From positions 44,399 to 108,398 of the forward strand of contig JTDE01021441.1 of the NCBI GenBank assembly GCA_014338405.1: a DNA stretch of 64,000 nt. The letters are read 5' to 3'. This DNA is from Paragonimus skrjabini miyazakii (Eukaryota; Platyhelminthes; Trematoda; Plagiorchiida; Troglotrematidae). Position 1 is the stretch's first letter, and every line of letters starts with the position of its first letter. The notes beneath the pieces were generated by a model that was given only the letters and a program-made list of their open reading frames with translations, was not told the DNA's origin and made no database searches. Positions 25,600 to 39,015 of this stretch are shown in pieces. The position numbers were made by a program, and so were the translations under genes.

Positions 25600-25896
25600 G
25601 TCCTCATTCAGAGACACTCATTAGATCTCTTGGGGACAGTTACTATGTCTCCTCTCGAGATAATCAGACAGTCTCATTGCTACTCATAAGCGGCTATATA
25701 TGATAATTCAGTTGTGCCAAATGTGACATCACTGGCGCAGTGGTCAACACGATTGTTTCATAAATGTGTGGTTGTTGTTTAAATCGTGGTCGTGACAGGA
25801 ATGTACTCCACTGACGAGTTCAAACAAGAGTGAAACTCGAGTCTAACGTTTTTTGAAAACGGGCTGACTGATATGTCTATGGGAATGTGACAGCTT
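25600..25896 (+). repeat. tRNA-derived SINE, plus copy
   Basis: Plus strand: GACAGTTACTATGTCTCC, then ACTGGCGCAGTGGTCAACACG, ACGAGTTCAAACAAGAGTG, AAACTCGAGTCTAACG, and TCTATGGGAATGTGACAGCT. All blocks match the 9600-9925 copy in the same order. Confidence 0.7.
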
Positions 25897-26192
25897 TGTT
25901 CACTCGTGAATAGTGTTCCATCTACATTAACGAAAATCCCTCATGACTTACTAGTAACCAGAGATCGATACTGTTAGTAACACGCTGAGGATTTCCAGCA
26001 CCTGATGCGTCTGTAAAAACGACACTTATACGCTGACCCTTTGGGGGAAATCTGCTTGAAGCGGCCATTTCGCGCGCATGTACTAACTATAACGAGGTAG
26101 TGTAACTGGACGTTAGTGGGAAAGATTCGTAAATCGACCTAGTGACCAAACTTTTCTGAACGCTATAGATGTGCAAGCAGTTTCCCGTTATG

Positions 26193-26492
26193 GATAAGTG
26201 GATTGAGAATAACACAACGTTACGAGCAAGTTGTAATACTGTACGGCGTGGATGGGTAAATAACACCAGATACGGACGCATCTTATCTACATCAGCCTCA
26301 CCCCCACTTAGTGGGTGAAGGATTAGACCAGCCAGCGTAGATTGAGATAACCGCAGCAAGTCTCACGTGACCTCTCTTCCTTTGTTAACGTGATTTCGAT
26401 TACAGTACTCCTGAGGAACGCCACCCGAGGCGGTTGAAACGTAGAGTATTACAAATTGCTCGCGACGTTGTGTTATTCTCAATCCACTTATC
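26193..26492. repeat. 48-bp inverted repeat around a 204-bp spacer
   Basis: Arms 26193-26240 and 26445-26492 are inverted copies with three differences. Read outward both arms give almost the same peptide, LQ(I/L)AR(D/N)VVLFSIHLS, so the arms could come from a coding repeat. The spacer holds CTGAGGAACGCC, a GC hairpin, then TGAAACG. I do not recognise the family. Confidence 0.6.
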
Positions 26493-27286
26493 AGTAACAT
26501 GCTAAACTCGAAGCCCAAACTGCTTGACTTCCTTCGTACTAACTTTGGTACGGATATCTTACGTTTTCCGGTTACTTTACGTTACGAGAAGACAAAATAA
26601 AGCCACGTTTGTCATCCGAGTGCCAAGATCAAACCAAAGTTAGTCATTTTACTTGCAAGCAAACAATCCGCAAACATTGTAGATAGCGATTATTCGAGAA
26701 ACTAGTAATTTCACAACGTAGGCAATGAAATGATATCTATACAATGTAGCTGTCCGCAAGTAATATCATCCCTCTGGTGTTTGATGTGGTTATCACGAAT
26801 GTGCAAGTGTAGGGTCACGCGGCTGGAATTAGAGTTCTGGAGATGTCATTTAGGTTGAGGATGTAATTTGCGCCAAATTGTTGTGTAAAGGAATTAGTCG
26901 CAAATCGTTTCAGGACAACTTCAGAAATGGCTTTTTTGCTGCCTGAACTGAAACGTTAAAAAGCTTTCCACCCAGTTAGCCTTGAAAATTAAAAAAGTTG
27001 GTTGTTTATTTTAAGATGTGATTGGTTATTTTCATTTTTTACTTGTTATCTTATCTGTCGCCTCCTGCGACCACGTCGCGTTTGTAAGCTGTTTGATATC
27101 ATAAATAAAACAATGAGAAGACGCAATTCATATGATGTACTCCGGAGTAACATTTTGTACATTCTGATCACACATAGACATGTAACTAATTTTAAACGTG
27201 TCAAATTCCACAGAGCGGAAGTCATGGCTTAAGAGATTAAACGACCAGACACTAAAAATGAAAAGTCGAAATTGTGGGAATGTTAA

Positions 27287-27493
27287 CTACCAGGGTAGCC
27301 GCAGTGTCAACACAAGTTGTTTTTGAACACACAGAGGGGGATTGTGACGTCTAATGGTCAAAGCCTCAGCAAACTGAAGTATGCGTTTCCGGTTGCTTTG
27401 AAAGATCATCGAGAACGCATCAGAAGCTTTGACTATGTGTCCTGTTTGTACTATGTGCCTCGAAATATATGTACCTCGAAATACTGATGACAT
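27287..27493 (-). mobile_element. Penelope-like endonuclease C-terminal fragment
   Basis: The minus-strand frame reads HIVQTGHIVKASDAFSMIFQ, ILQFAEALTIRRHNPPLCVQ and VLTLRLPW, the same C-terminal landmarks (H.V.TGH..., AEA...R...P.LC.QK, LPW) as the other Penelope copies, but a different lineage by sequence. The GIY-YIG core is missing upstream. Confidence 0.65.
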
Positions 27494-28074
27494 AATTGTC
27501 TTTTCTAACGAGAGTTATGAAGGACCCTCGCATGTATGACCCTTGTGATAGTTACAGTATAACTTCAACCACGGAGATAACCAATGACGATTTGAATTGG
27601 TCACCTTCCGCTTGAAACTGTTGAACAATTCATAGGTAGAGTTTAAATTTAAATTCAGCCTACTGTTGACGAGACAGCGTAACGTCGGATAGTTTATGAC
27701 AATCACTGTTGTTAACGTTTGTCTTTGAACGTCTGACCTTGACGGGAACCGATCTCAGGATCCCGTTTCGACGATATGCTTCAGATTAGTAAACAGTTCA
27801 AAAATCTAGAGCAACTTTGCAAGCATTTTTGTGGCGTTTGTTAGTAACGCTTTTATTCTAACTCAAAATAATCTTCAGATCAGGTAAATCAGTCGAAGCT
27901 ATGGACAAACTAAAAGTGGGCAAAATTTACGCAGTTGTGTCAATCCATCCTAATTTCATAACGCTGTCAGGTTATGCGTATAATAATATGAAACAAGACT
28001 GATAGAATTATGAAAAATGACAAGTTCAGGGGGCTTGAAAGCTCTTACACCGGCTACTTTTCATGTATCCGTAA

Positions 28075-28160
28075 GGGTGGAGGACCTTATGGCCAAAAGC
28101 AACACAATTATCTGACGACCGGCTACACAGAAGTCATGGGTTTGAACCCGTGTCCCTAAA
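28075..28160 (+). repeat. tRNA-like SINE head, second family
   Basis: ACCTTATGGCCAAAAGCAAC and GGGTTTGAACCCGTG resemble boxes A and B spaced as in a tRNA, without a full cloverleaf. The tail differs from the main SINE family. Confidence 0.4.
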
Positions 28161-31100
28161 TCGCAGAAACAGAGAAAGTACTGTCGTAGTACGATATCCG
28201 CACGTGTGTTGAAAAAAAAGACGCTGACTGTCACATCCAGCCAGTATTTCCCACAGGTACCGATAGGCCGTGACAAACGATAATAGTATTTTTTTACAGC
28301 CACTTTTCTATCGGTAAACCATGGTGTGTCAATCGGTTATGTGCACGGGTTCGCATGTGAAACGTCTGTTGAATGTTTATTGGCCAAACAGATCAGACTG
28401 CAACGAAACGAATGCGGTCAACTTTTTGTTTATCGCCTGCGCCGTTCAGGGGGAATCGTGTTAAACTGGTCCGACCTGGTGTACGTGCACGAAATTGTTC
28501 ACAACAGTCCAAAATCTTGATGGAAGGAAACGCAGTGTGGCCAAAAGCAGTGCTTCAGGAATTACGTAGAATGGTTATTGGCGAATGCACGGTAATATAA
28601 TGAATGTTGGCAATCAATGATGACCTGAGAAACAGTGTTGACCAATCAGATGTTTGACTGTGAAGCGTCGGTAGACAGAAAATCTTTCACAAAATTTCGG
28701 ACAAAGTTACACCGAACCGGCTGTACCAAAATGCAATAACCGTAGTCTTCAACTTCCACGCCAAGAGGCACTTGGTTTGGGACCACATAGCAAGCACCCT
28801 TTGACTAGCGTCAAACAAGATTTGAGAAGTGCGGACAAAATTCGATTTACTTTTCAAAAATTGTCAGAGTCTGAACACGTATGTTTGTCAGACTAAAACA
28901 TACACGGTATAAGAAATAATAATGAGGCAATATCTTGGTTAGGTGTAGAGTTAGAAAATTATTTTTTCTGCAAGAATATCCAGAACCACGAAACACAAGG
29001 TTTAATAAAGATATTCTTATTGTATGAGCCTTTGTAAATCGACAGCAAAGTAAAGAAACGCAGAAATGGTAATGGAATCATTGAAATCATATTTGAAAGT
29101 ACGATTCACTGTGTCGGAATTAACAGATTCCAATAGGACACATTATTTTCATTCACTTTAAAAGTGAACTACTTCCGATTAGCATGCCATTCCTGGAGGA
29201 TTTCAAACTCTCATTTTCGTAACACAACACTTTATGATTGTTTCTTTTTGTGAAAACCTTGTAGGTTTCATCGTAATCTTTTTGAAAGCAATTTTTGTCG
29301 GGCTCCAGTCCGATCTATGCTTAGGTTATTCCAAATGATGGCTTACAAATCACGGCTCGGGAAGGTGAGATACATAACGTCAGACATTTGTTTTTCTAGT
29401 GCATTGGAACTTCGTACGGTCAAATGAGCTAAGACAGTCCAATCGATTGTTTCCGAGAAACACTGTTTATGATTAGAGTGAACACACTAGAAAAGTGTGG
29501 GAGATCTTGGTGCTATTTGGCTTATTGTATAGACCCAGTTGCTCAGCTTTATTGTGGACCGCCGGATAGTATGTCGTAAAATTGTGGCTAGACAAGCTAT
29601 ATGTCAGCACAATGTATAGGATGCTTCAATCGAAAACAGGTGAAATTATATGGTATTTACATAAGAGGTGACTTTGCGACGTGGATGAGAGGGTGATTAT
29701 TTGGCTAACTGTTTCGGAAATATTGACACCAACAGATAAATGTGGGAGAAATAGATGTATAAAACGAACAAATCAAAACCAATGTCTACCCTTTATTTTT
29801 ACTCAAACGTTGATTCAAGCTAAGTTAGGTATTTAAAAATCAAAATGATCAGACCACCCAAATAAAGTGCATCTAGATTAGGGTGACGCAACTGATCATC
29901 CGCAAAAGTTTGAACCAAGATCGACAAAATCGATTAGGCTAGGAAGTATTTAAGTTTAATTAACCGCGTGCGCTAAATTAGCAATGTGATTTTATGAGTT
30001 GAAAAAATAATAAAATGTCGCTATCCAGGTGGTAGGATTAACAAAGTCCATGACAATCTAACACACGCGACTCGTACCACAAACACTACTAGTTCAATCA
30101 CAACCAAGACAACTCTCATTGGTGAGGTCGTACATCTAGAGCTACACCGATCTTTTGTATGTAAACACCAACAAGCTTTAGTGTGATAAGAAAGAAGGTA
30201 GAGACGAAATATATCTGATATTTCATAAGACACCTAAAATTTGCCGTGGAGCATAAGAAAGACCCACAGCTGTTGGACTAAGGGCAACACGGGTAATCTA
30301 ATATGTCATTATTGAGGGAATGCGGCCTAAACAAGGTCAGTCAAAGTACAGAATCGGACAGAGCTACACATGATATTTAGATGAAAACGTTATCGCGTTG
30401 TGGGCTAGAAGTCCCGTTAGAAATCGTAAGCCAACGATAAACCGGCATTCACCTGCGAACTGAACAACGACTGTACTGTTCATTGCGCAGTATCATCAAC
30501 TCAATTCTGTGTGCGTGTCACTCACTATCGGCACAAAATGGTCACGGGATGAATCGTGTTCATTTAAGCGAACGAACGACGACAAGCCATGATAAAAAAT
30601 ACCCCAGTTCCAAGCGACGTTCCGAGAACCCACGACACATGAAACAAAGGTCACGTAGTCAAGTCAGGCTTGCGTATTCTCCATATACCACCTGAGAACC
30701 TAACAACAGATGCAGTAAACCAACTAACACCTAGGTAGTGTTTTTAAAACGACAAAGAATTTGCGTGAACTCCAAAAGTAGTTCTCTGCCGAGAGCATAT
30801 AGGCCAAAACAATGGCGCTGTTTTGTCAACAGCTGACGAGATGTGAAACAACCTAAGTTTTGTGTGTTGACGCACAACAGTGAACTGAAGGGAAAAAATG
30901 CATCCAGCAGATGAATTCCGGAGGTCAGACCAAGTATAGGTGATGTTTAATCAACATTACTGACCAATTAATAGTAAATGAAAATATTGACAAACAGATC
31001 AACTCGGGTGAGTTATTTCGATTTGACTGAAATGAGGGGTGACAAGACATTTATTATGTGCCTTCTCAAAACGGTCAGCAATTCCAAAATTGCACACACA

Positions 31101-31369
31101 CACTTTTGTATAATAACTCGATCCTGTTCAACGTGAATTTAATAACACAATGGTCAACATGGTCAACTCAGACATTGGGGATAGATTTTAAATCTCCGTC
31201 GAAACAAGAATAGACTATACTGATTAGTTTAAGACTGCTTGTAAGAAGGAGTTGAATGAATAGGCTATCCAAGTGTGGAAGTGGCGACCAAGTGCAATGA
31301 ATGATAGTTTTTATTATCAGGGCATAATTTAAACATTACCCACACTTGAATATACTTTTCGAGCTGAGA

Positions 31370-31520
31370 TAAAACGTTTGGATAACCCGCTTCAAAATGA
31401 GATATTGGACTCGAACGTCTTTTGTTTCAAAGATAATTAATAATGCGTATTCTTACTTGAACCGGAATTCGAACCCCGGTCCTCACGAATGTGAGACAAG
31501 CATATTACCAACCACGGCAA
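31370..31520 (-). repeat. tRNA-derived SINE
   Basis: Minus strand: CCGTGGTTGGTAATATGC, GAGGACCGGGGTTCGAATTC with a perfect box B word, then a tail with GTTCGAGTCCAATATCTC and GAAGCGGGTT. It looks like a tRNA at first sight but does not fold as one. Confidence 0.6.
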
Positions 31521-31789
31521 TAGCCTCACAACAGGCATAACCGAAAATTCTTATCCAAAACGTAGACATAACCTTGCGTGACTAGCGTCCAGCTCGCCCG
31601 ATCGTCTTAAAAGCAGAACAAACAGAATCGCTCATTTCAGTCCAATCTATAACCCGATGATTAGGACAGCTCAGATAGGTTGATGTTACCGTTTTCGTCG
31701 GATCAGTTAAGTATGGTTTGAACTGTTGACTGAAGTTCAGGGATTTAGATAGTTTCAAGTAGAAAAGCACCCACACTTTCTTATTGAGA

Positions 31790-31860
31790 TAAGCTTTTTG
31801 ATTCTGAGAGTGAGACTCGAGTCGGATGCTTCCATTCGAGGTGGACCGGCAGAAGGACTT
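31790..31860 (+). repeat. SINE tail fragment
   Basis: GAGTGAGACTCGAGTCGGATG followed by CTTCCATTCGAGGTGGACCG resembles the 3' tail of the SINE family only. Confidence 0.4.
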
Positions 31861-34800
31861 ACATAAGTAAAATAGCTACAAACAAACGTGGGTGGTGTTC
31901 ATTTTGTAGCAGTCTAAATTATCAAGTTCTAACCGATGATTTAAATGATAGAGGTAAATGTTAAGTCTACTGTTTTCATTAAAATAATTCGTGAGAAAGA
32001 AAAGACCTTACTACCAAGGAGGTCAGATATTTGTCGTTGTTTTTTGCTGACGCAATGGAAATATTAAGCAACTCATGCCAGTATGTGAGTATCAGTGTCA
32101 TACCGTCTGAGACTGTTCAAAAACTGTACAGTTGGAAAACCGTACAATTAAAACAGCCCATGTGATCTTAAACCGATTAGGGGGAATTTGTGGAAATTTC
32201 CACCCTGAGGTCCTTCCTACTGCATTCGCTTCCATGATCAGCTCACATATGAAAAGAAATATATAGACCTGTCGTCTTTAACTTAAAAAGGTGTGGTACT
32301 CATTAAAAGTGGTTTTAGAGACAAGCCACCAGAAAACTTATGAGGCTGAAGAAAATGTTCTACTCACAGAGACTTCCAGAATTAGACCGATTCTCAATGA
32401 ATTACAGGCTCCTTAGAAGAGACCAAATTCTCACCTCCAAAACACTCCACGCCCCAGGCTATCCTCTGACAGAGCTACTTCCTCTAAACGGAAATAAACG
32501 CCCGAAGGGTCACTCGCTGAAGTTATGTTATGGAATAGGCAAGTTATTTTGTGGGCAGAACTCCGTCATAAATACTGTTTGTTCACACCGGAACGCCGTG
32601 TTTAACTACTCTTATTGCCGACATTCTGAAACTGGTAAAATGGACCGATTTATTTCTAGTTTCTAAACCGTTTGAATCAGTTTCGGTTGCACATAGGCAT
32701 TTCTATTTCCCCATAGGCTGTATACCTTTTATGCATCGGAAAAATGATCACTCCAGGTGACGTAACCTTCTATCTACTCCACTCGACGTTGTATACATGC
32801 TTCCATGATTAGGTGTAAACATATCAATAGCAAATAAGTCAGGTACGATGTATTGTTAAATAGTCGCCGTACTGACCGTACGAAGCGAAATTGCGGATTC
32901 AGTATACATCTCAGCTGACAGGCGTTTACTAATATATTTCAAGCAGAATTTTGTCTCTAACCTGTTTATTCCAACGTCTTCTGCGTAGCTGATTGTCCGA
33001 TTGTATAATATAAGATGGGGTTCTTCAGGAACGACCTTTGTAGATCTGTTCTAACGACAGGCAATCGTTCCAATAATTCTGACAGTTATGTAGATCAAAA
33101 TCTCCAATTTCTGTCATGCGCATTTTCGCATGATATGGTTTAAGTTACAATGGTGAATCTTACAGAGAAATCAGTTTGTGAGCTTTACTCATTAAATTCA
33201 CGGTGGCATCAATAACCACAGCAATCATATCCAGTGAACATCATGTACTGTGTAGCAGGACGAAATAACAAAACTGAAAACTTTCACTGAACAGATTGAA
33301 CACCGGTAGTAGAAAATGGTCTTAAACTTACTTCGTGTCAGCAGTTCTTTTCAATGATAACTTTCGGACAATCCCTCTCAGCCCAGACTTTTCCTCTCGT
33401 TTTCTTAAGTAATTTTGCTAAGAATGAAAGTCGTAAGTTGAAAATTAACCCACACGAGGGAACAACGAGTGGCTATGTTATTATTTCGCACACTGTTGAG
33501 TTGTCTAATCCGGAACACCGAACTGAGGTCTGTTTTGACAGTAGGGTTGATTGACAAACTGATACATACACTTGAAGAACCTAGAAGCAGTACTAAAAAT
33601 ACTGTTCGAATAATGTTGCTATCGGTACCAGCCCACTGAAATCATTTATATTCAACACGTTGGTGTCATGACTAGTTAGCTGCTGTTCTTCTTGTACTGG
33701 GGTGTGTCTACAAACTGGTTGAATGGTTGTGATTGAATTTGTTAGTTTCATCCGGTATGCCTATGATTGATCATTTCTCATACTACAACCCGTTGTAATT
33801 ATTGAATTTTGTAACAATTTTAATACATCCATCCACTTTTGTTATCGAATTGCATAACATGGGCTCACATGTGTATATCACCTTAATCCGGGAGGAGCTC
33901 CTCTTAAGATTTCTATTATACATCTCAATTCGTAATTACTTCGAAATTTATTCGGGAGGATTTGAAATTTGTGTAAGAAATGACAAATTCAGTACGTAGT
34001 TGGGGAAGTGAACATCGTAAATCATGTTAAGTGAAAATACCGGTTTCTCGAAAACATCTTCAACATTTGATCAAATCGGTGTTGGTCACGTGATAACGGT
34101 CACTCTCATAACCAGAGGTGACCGGTAAAATACAGGACGGTGATTTTCGAATGCACCACCCAAGATGAACAGCTGATTAAAAGTGTACAAGCTATTCCAA
34201 CCTAGTGCGTAATCTGTTATCGATTTGAACGTCTGGCAGAGTTCACCGTTAAATGGTCGCAGAACTCACAAACTTGGCACAATAATATACTAAAAATCAC
34301 TCACTTACCCACCCACACACTAAAACTAGTCAATTTCGAACAGACAAAAACATGCGGTACCATGTTCACTGCCGCAGCGACATCGACAACACGATTGCAC
34401 ATGGACCATATGGTGTGCAGCGGTGTTGCAGATGGGCCTGTGCACCAAGTCAAACTTATTTTGCAGCTGTCACATGTCAATGGGACTTTGAATCACAGCC
34501 GCCGCCGACAACAGTATCCACCACAAACCACAACCTGTACAGTCCTGATTAGTTCGGCGGAGGAGGGAGTGTGATGTTGCTTGGCATGCACCAACATTCA
34601 GGATAGGAATGTTCCAGCATGTGTGGTCGATAAACTCTAGCACCAAAGGTGAGCCTGGTCAACAGTGCTTAGTCATTGATGTCGGCTTGCTGCGAGGTTA
34701 AGCGTCAAATGTTTCAAAAACGTTGAGTGAATTGTACCTTATTATCGTAGACGAATATCCTGTAGGTCTCGTACACTCCAGGCTACTACTACGAGAATCT

Positions 34801-37089
34801 GGCGAAACTTTATACCAAAATTACTTTATAGATTAATCATGATGTCGAAAGATTAATTTAGCAGGATTGTGGTCCACATCTTGTATACTGCGTCATCCTC
34901 GACACAACCAGCAGTGAGACAGAAATAAAAGAAAACCAGGCTGACATAACTGGTTCTGATATTTTAGATTTGCCATGACATTCGGCGAACGTCATCGGCT
35001 AACTATTAGCTATCAGCATGTTATGTACAACCTTCAACGGTGGGTTTAATATATAGGGTGTGCACGTAGTTCACGTTCCGTGGAGTGGGCAATACATTAA
35101 CAAACGTAATTTCAGCTGCTGCTGCTGTTCTATCTAGATAACGTATATTGTGGGTAGTTTAAAATAGCAAATCCATAAAAGCGTACGTTTCAAAGGAGAC
35201 CGGTATATACGGGGCCACCACGCGTAAGTTAGGAAGTGTAGACTGTTTCTACCTTCTTGGCTGAGGTCCTCCTGACCAACCGGTCCTTTAGCTGGAATTT
35301 TTGGTTGATAGAACAAACCTAGGGGTTCAGTGGTTTGAACGGTGTTGTTGTTGGACTGAACTGTATGTGAACTAAGGACCCCTAACTAAATGGGATAATA
35401 CAGATCGTAAGGAGATACTGGTTCATTATCATCCGCGACTGGTTGTTTGTCCGCGAGATGTTAGTGGCTAGGTCTTGCTCCCGCTCCCGCTGTTATTGCT
35501 GGTGGCGGTGATGTTGATGATGTTGATGGATTCAGCAGCAGATGGGGAAAATAGTCATACTTGGAAATCATCAAGTAGGTGCCTCTTCTACTCACATATA
35601 TCTATACGAATTAGACACGAAGTGAAATCATGGCTGTGTGGTTTTGAGTTGGCAGCTCACAACAGATTATGCTTCCATCAAATGTTAAATGTAAGTAGAA
35701 ACTTGATTAAATTTTACCGTGTCATCCTATATATTACTGCTTACTAACAATAACCCATGCTGTCTTGACTGATTGCAAAGTGCGCGCAATTAAAACGAAG
35801 AACAAAGGATTATCTGATGGGAAGACAAATCGATCTGAAATCGAATGGTCAACGTCTACGGTACATTAAACAAGTAGGTAACCCAAAAAGAAGTTGCCTA
35901 TTTCGATTAAAACGTCACCGTATTAAAAAAATGGAACGAAGCCTGGGTATGTGAAGTGATCTTAAAGTCAGTTTTGACACCACGTCCACGGTGAGTGTAA
36001 AGCTATATAGTGAAATTGATTTCCCCCTTGTTAAGGGCCCAGCTGTTCTAACTTATGCTTAGTTTCCGACCTGATTACAAGATTCGTACTCGTGTACGAG
36101 TAATAGTCGAATGAGAAACTCAGAATTGACAAGACGTCTCATTTATCAAAGAAGAAGAGTGGAAATATAGTAATCCGATGAATAGTAGGGAGTTCCGCTC
36201 GATAGAAAGTGAACACCGCTCACAGTTTACATGGACTTCTTAACCAAGGAACACCAGGTATGAGGTCCGTTCTTGTTAGAACTCGTCAGTTTTGCAGATC
36301 ATTTCCATGATCGGAAGCTGACCTGTAGCCTGCCTTGTTGGAAAACCGTGTTAGTCTCTGTGTCACTGACATTACGATAGGTGTGAACGTGTAAAGGCTC
36401 AGCCACAATTGCTTGTGATTGGCGTGCGGGTTATTTGAATTTATCATTAGAATGTACGCGGATAACGTCAGGTTAGTTGAAGTCGAGAATCCAGCGATCA
36501 GCACATCTCAATCACATTGAAATCACGGATTTCTTTTGAATTTCTAAACACTATATTGATGACTGTGACTGTTATGAATTTAGAACAACTTTTAATGAGC
36601 GACAACCTTCACATTCAAAAAGTGAGCAAATAGTCATTCATCCTGAGCAGTTGATATTATAGCAAACCACTTGAGGCTTCTAGTGCAAATTACTGTCTGT
36701 AAGCCTGAAATAACCAGTTGAACAGGTGATATGAGTAAATATAACCCACTTTCTGAACTGTTGGGCAAACCGTTGTGGTTGGTTGTTTACTCCGGTGGAT
36801 TTTGGACCGAATGGAGAGTTATATCTCTCCTCGTTCCTAAACTATGTTTACAATGCCTTGAACCATCACAAACAGCTGTGAATGATGTTCAGTTCTGATT
36901 AATCAAAATCTCTTGCTACTCACCATTAGTCAATATATAGCTCAACAAGTGGACTGATTTCTGTGATTTAAACTTGAAGAGAAGTCTTAGTCGTGGGGCC
37001 ACAGGACAGTAACTGCGCCTATTCTCGAGACGACCGGACATTTGAGCATCACTTACAAATGAATGTGGTTGAGTGTTTGTATATTATAA

Positions 37090-37238
37090 TTCGGCCCACC
37101 CGTAGTGCAGCGGTCAACACTGTTGCTTCCTGAAAGCATGGCCAGATTTCGAACTCCACCCGTAACAAGGACATGCACTTCTGACGAGAATGAAACTCCA
37201 GTCCAATGTTTTTCTCGAAAACAGGCTGACTGGGAAGT
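37090..37238 (+). repeat. tRNA-derived SINE, cut by N gap
   Basis: GTAGTGCAGCGGTCAACACTG, a TTTCGAACTCC box B-like word, CTGACGAGAATGAAACTCCA and AACAGGCTGACTGGGAAGT match the SINE family; it runs into the gap at 37239. Confidence 0.65.
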
Positions 37239-37338
37239 NNNNNNNNNNNNNNNNNNNNNNNNNNNNNNNNNNNNNNNNNNNNNNNNNNNNNNNNNNNNNN
37301 NNNNNNNNNNNNNNNNNNNNNNNNNNNNNNNNNNNNNN
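37239..37338. other. Assembly gap (100 N) in SINE
   Basis: Exactly 100 N. It follows a SINE copy, a usual reason for an assembly break. Confidence 0.98.
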
Positions 37339-37421
37339 GGGAGACGGTAAAATATGCAAGGCAACGGTTGATTCAGAGCAAAACTTTGACTCCTTTATCC
37401 GTATTTCTTTTCAGTTTTCAC

Positions 37422-37664
37422 CTGGAGTGATAACGTGAAGGTGTGAGTAGAAAAGGGTAGGGCTTTGTTGACCGTCGGGCCGTAGCAAACATCGCACGTC
37501 AGAGTCGGTTTACTGTCGCTCGAGTCACCCAGGAACACATCTAATCTGCCATTGCAGTACAGGATACAGACAGCAAGCAGCATGGGCACCAATGTGAACC
37601 CCAAATTTGAGTCGAGACTCGCGAGTGTGCCCATGCTGATCATGCAAGTCCTAAATGAGAGCAC
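37422..37664 (-). CDS. Possible nested exon of a small secreted cysteine-containing protein
   Basis: On the minus strand, inside kinase intron 2, a frame of 81 codons runs from ATG at 37664 (or the better ATG at 37634) to a CAG|GTGAAA donor at 37422/37421 in phase 0. From the second ATG it has a short lead, a hydrophobic stretch GFTLVPMLLAVCILYC of signal-peptide kind, a likely cleavage region after CNG, and then LTCDVCYG, a spacing seen at the start of Ly6/CD59-like and other small Cys-rich secreted proteins. The region is GC-richer than the intron around it. The next exon would fall toward or in the N gap at 37239-37338. No partner exon was found, so this may be a chance frame. Confidence 0.28.
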
Positions 37665-38844
37665 ACATCAAGAAGCAACCCCACAGTTGGCGGCAGTAAT
37701 GCGGCTCTCTCGCTTCTAATATTACTCCGGTCAATCGCTTATCTCAAGACGAGACAAAGTAGATTGTGAAGTTGAACACAATGGCGGTTTGGAAATTTTT
37801 GAGGGTAAGTAGATTCAGTTTGTTGTAACCAGTGAACCGATTGACTGAATCAAAAGTTGATGCAACGTCGACCTCATTCAGCCGGAAATGAGTACAACTA
37901 CTTGCCGCTTAAATGACACAGGAAAAAATTACGAAGATCTAACATTTTGCTGTGACAATCACATCCCGGATCGTCTGATGAATTCTACATGACACATTGG
38001 ACGGGATGAGTAACCGAGTCAAAATATGACATTTCCGAGTTTTGGCTTATATTCCTATCCTAGCTTGTGGAACATTTGGCGAATCTGAACATTCTGTTCC
38101 TAACGCTGGTTCGAGTCCAGTCGAAGCATAGAATTTCACGATTGAGTCTCTTTTAAACTGACAAGTGAAACGAACCATATCTCCGCAAAAGAAAATAAAT
38201 TGACTACTAGGCTATTTCAAAGTCCGTCTTATCCAGTCCAGGTGATATTCATCATGGGCTGAAAGTTTATTGGATGGGTGCTCGGTTGATATACCATGTT
38301 ATTCAGCTCTCCTCGATATATCCTAAAAAGAACGGGATCCGTATTTAGTTCGTAAATGAACAGGCAGCAGGCAACCGCACTGAAGATGATGCAAGTTATC
38401 TGTCGTGCATGAAATTAAGCTGCGAAGATGTTCAGAAGGTCAATAAAATCATGTTGATTAGTTTGAATGCGGGAAAGTAAGCACCATGGACGGATGAACA
38501 AAGAAAGTCTCAGAAAGTAAGAGACGATATTTTATTGGGTGAAGAGAGGGTTATCGGTTGTGGTATAGTAGAACATAGATGGACAGTGAAAAATGAAGGA
38601 AGGAAAATGCTTACAGTAAAACATAATTATATTGAATGTCTGTCTAGCTTCTGTACACATCGGTCGGTATAGCACGGGGAAAAAAATCAAGCATAGCTCA
38701 ATAGAGGGCGCCTGACATCTTCGGGACATGTGGGCTTGAATTGGCATTAAGCAAACGAATTGTGAAGAACTGGTCACTTTAAAACCCTACTATCCATATC
38801 AACGAACGTCTACATATATTCCCGTCAATCATGAGTCAGGTTCC

Positions 38845-39015
38845 AAGCACTCCATGTAGCAAATGGCTTGGTATATGACATAGTTGCCTGATAAGAACGT
38901 GAACGGAGTCCAACTCTCCGGTATGCAAGCATATTCATCACTGATGAGCTCTAACAGGAATGAAATTCGGGTACAATAGTATTTTAAAAACGTCTTCCAT
39001 TTGGTCGCCACTTTA
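38845..39015 (+). repeat. tRNA-derived SINE
   Basis: TGGCTTGGTATATGAC and GGAGTCCAACTCTCCGG stand for boxes A and B; ACTGATGAGCTCTAACAGGA and ATGAAATTCGGGTACAATAG are the diverged family tail. Confidence 0.55.

Noticed and set aside
31436..31515. Possible tRNA gene on the minus strand
   Set aside because: Box B is perfect but the anticodon arm and acceptor stem do not fold; SINE tail follows.
32340..32666. 108-codon plus-strand open frame
   Set aside because: Basic and Cys-containing but with no motif; both strands are similar in quality, so likely chance.
34352..34574. Cys/His-rich plus-strand frames near a GC-rich patch
   Set aside because: Cys and His spacing fits no zinc-finger pattern and two frames overlap; not supportable as a gene.
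35134..35316. WW pair as candidate SH3 second half
   Set aside because: The residues around it (YAWWPRIY) do not continue into a GYIP segment and no acceptor fits; the true exon is at 41542-41640.
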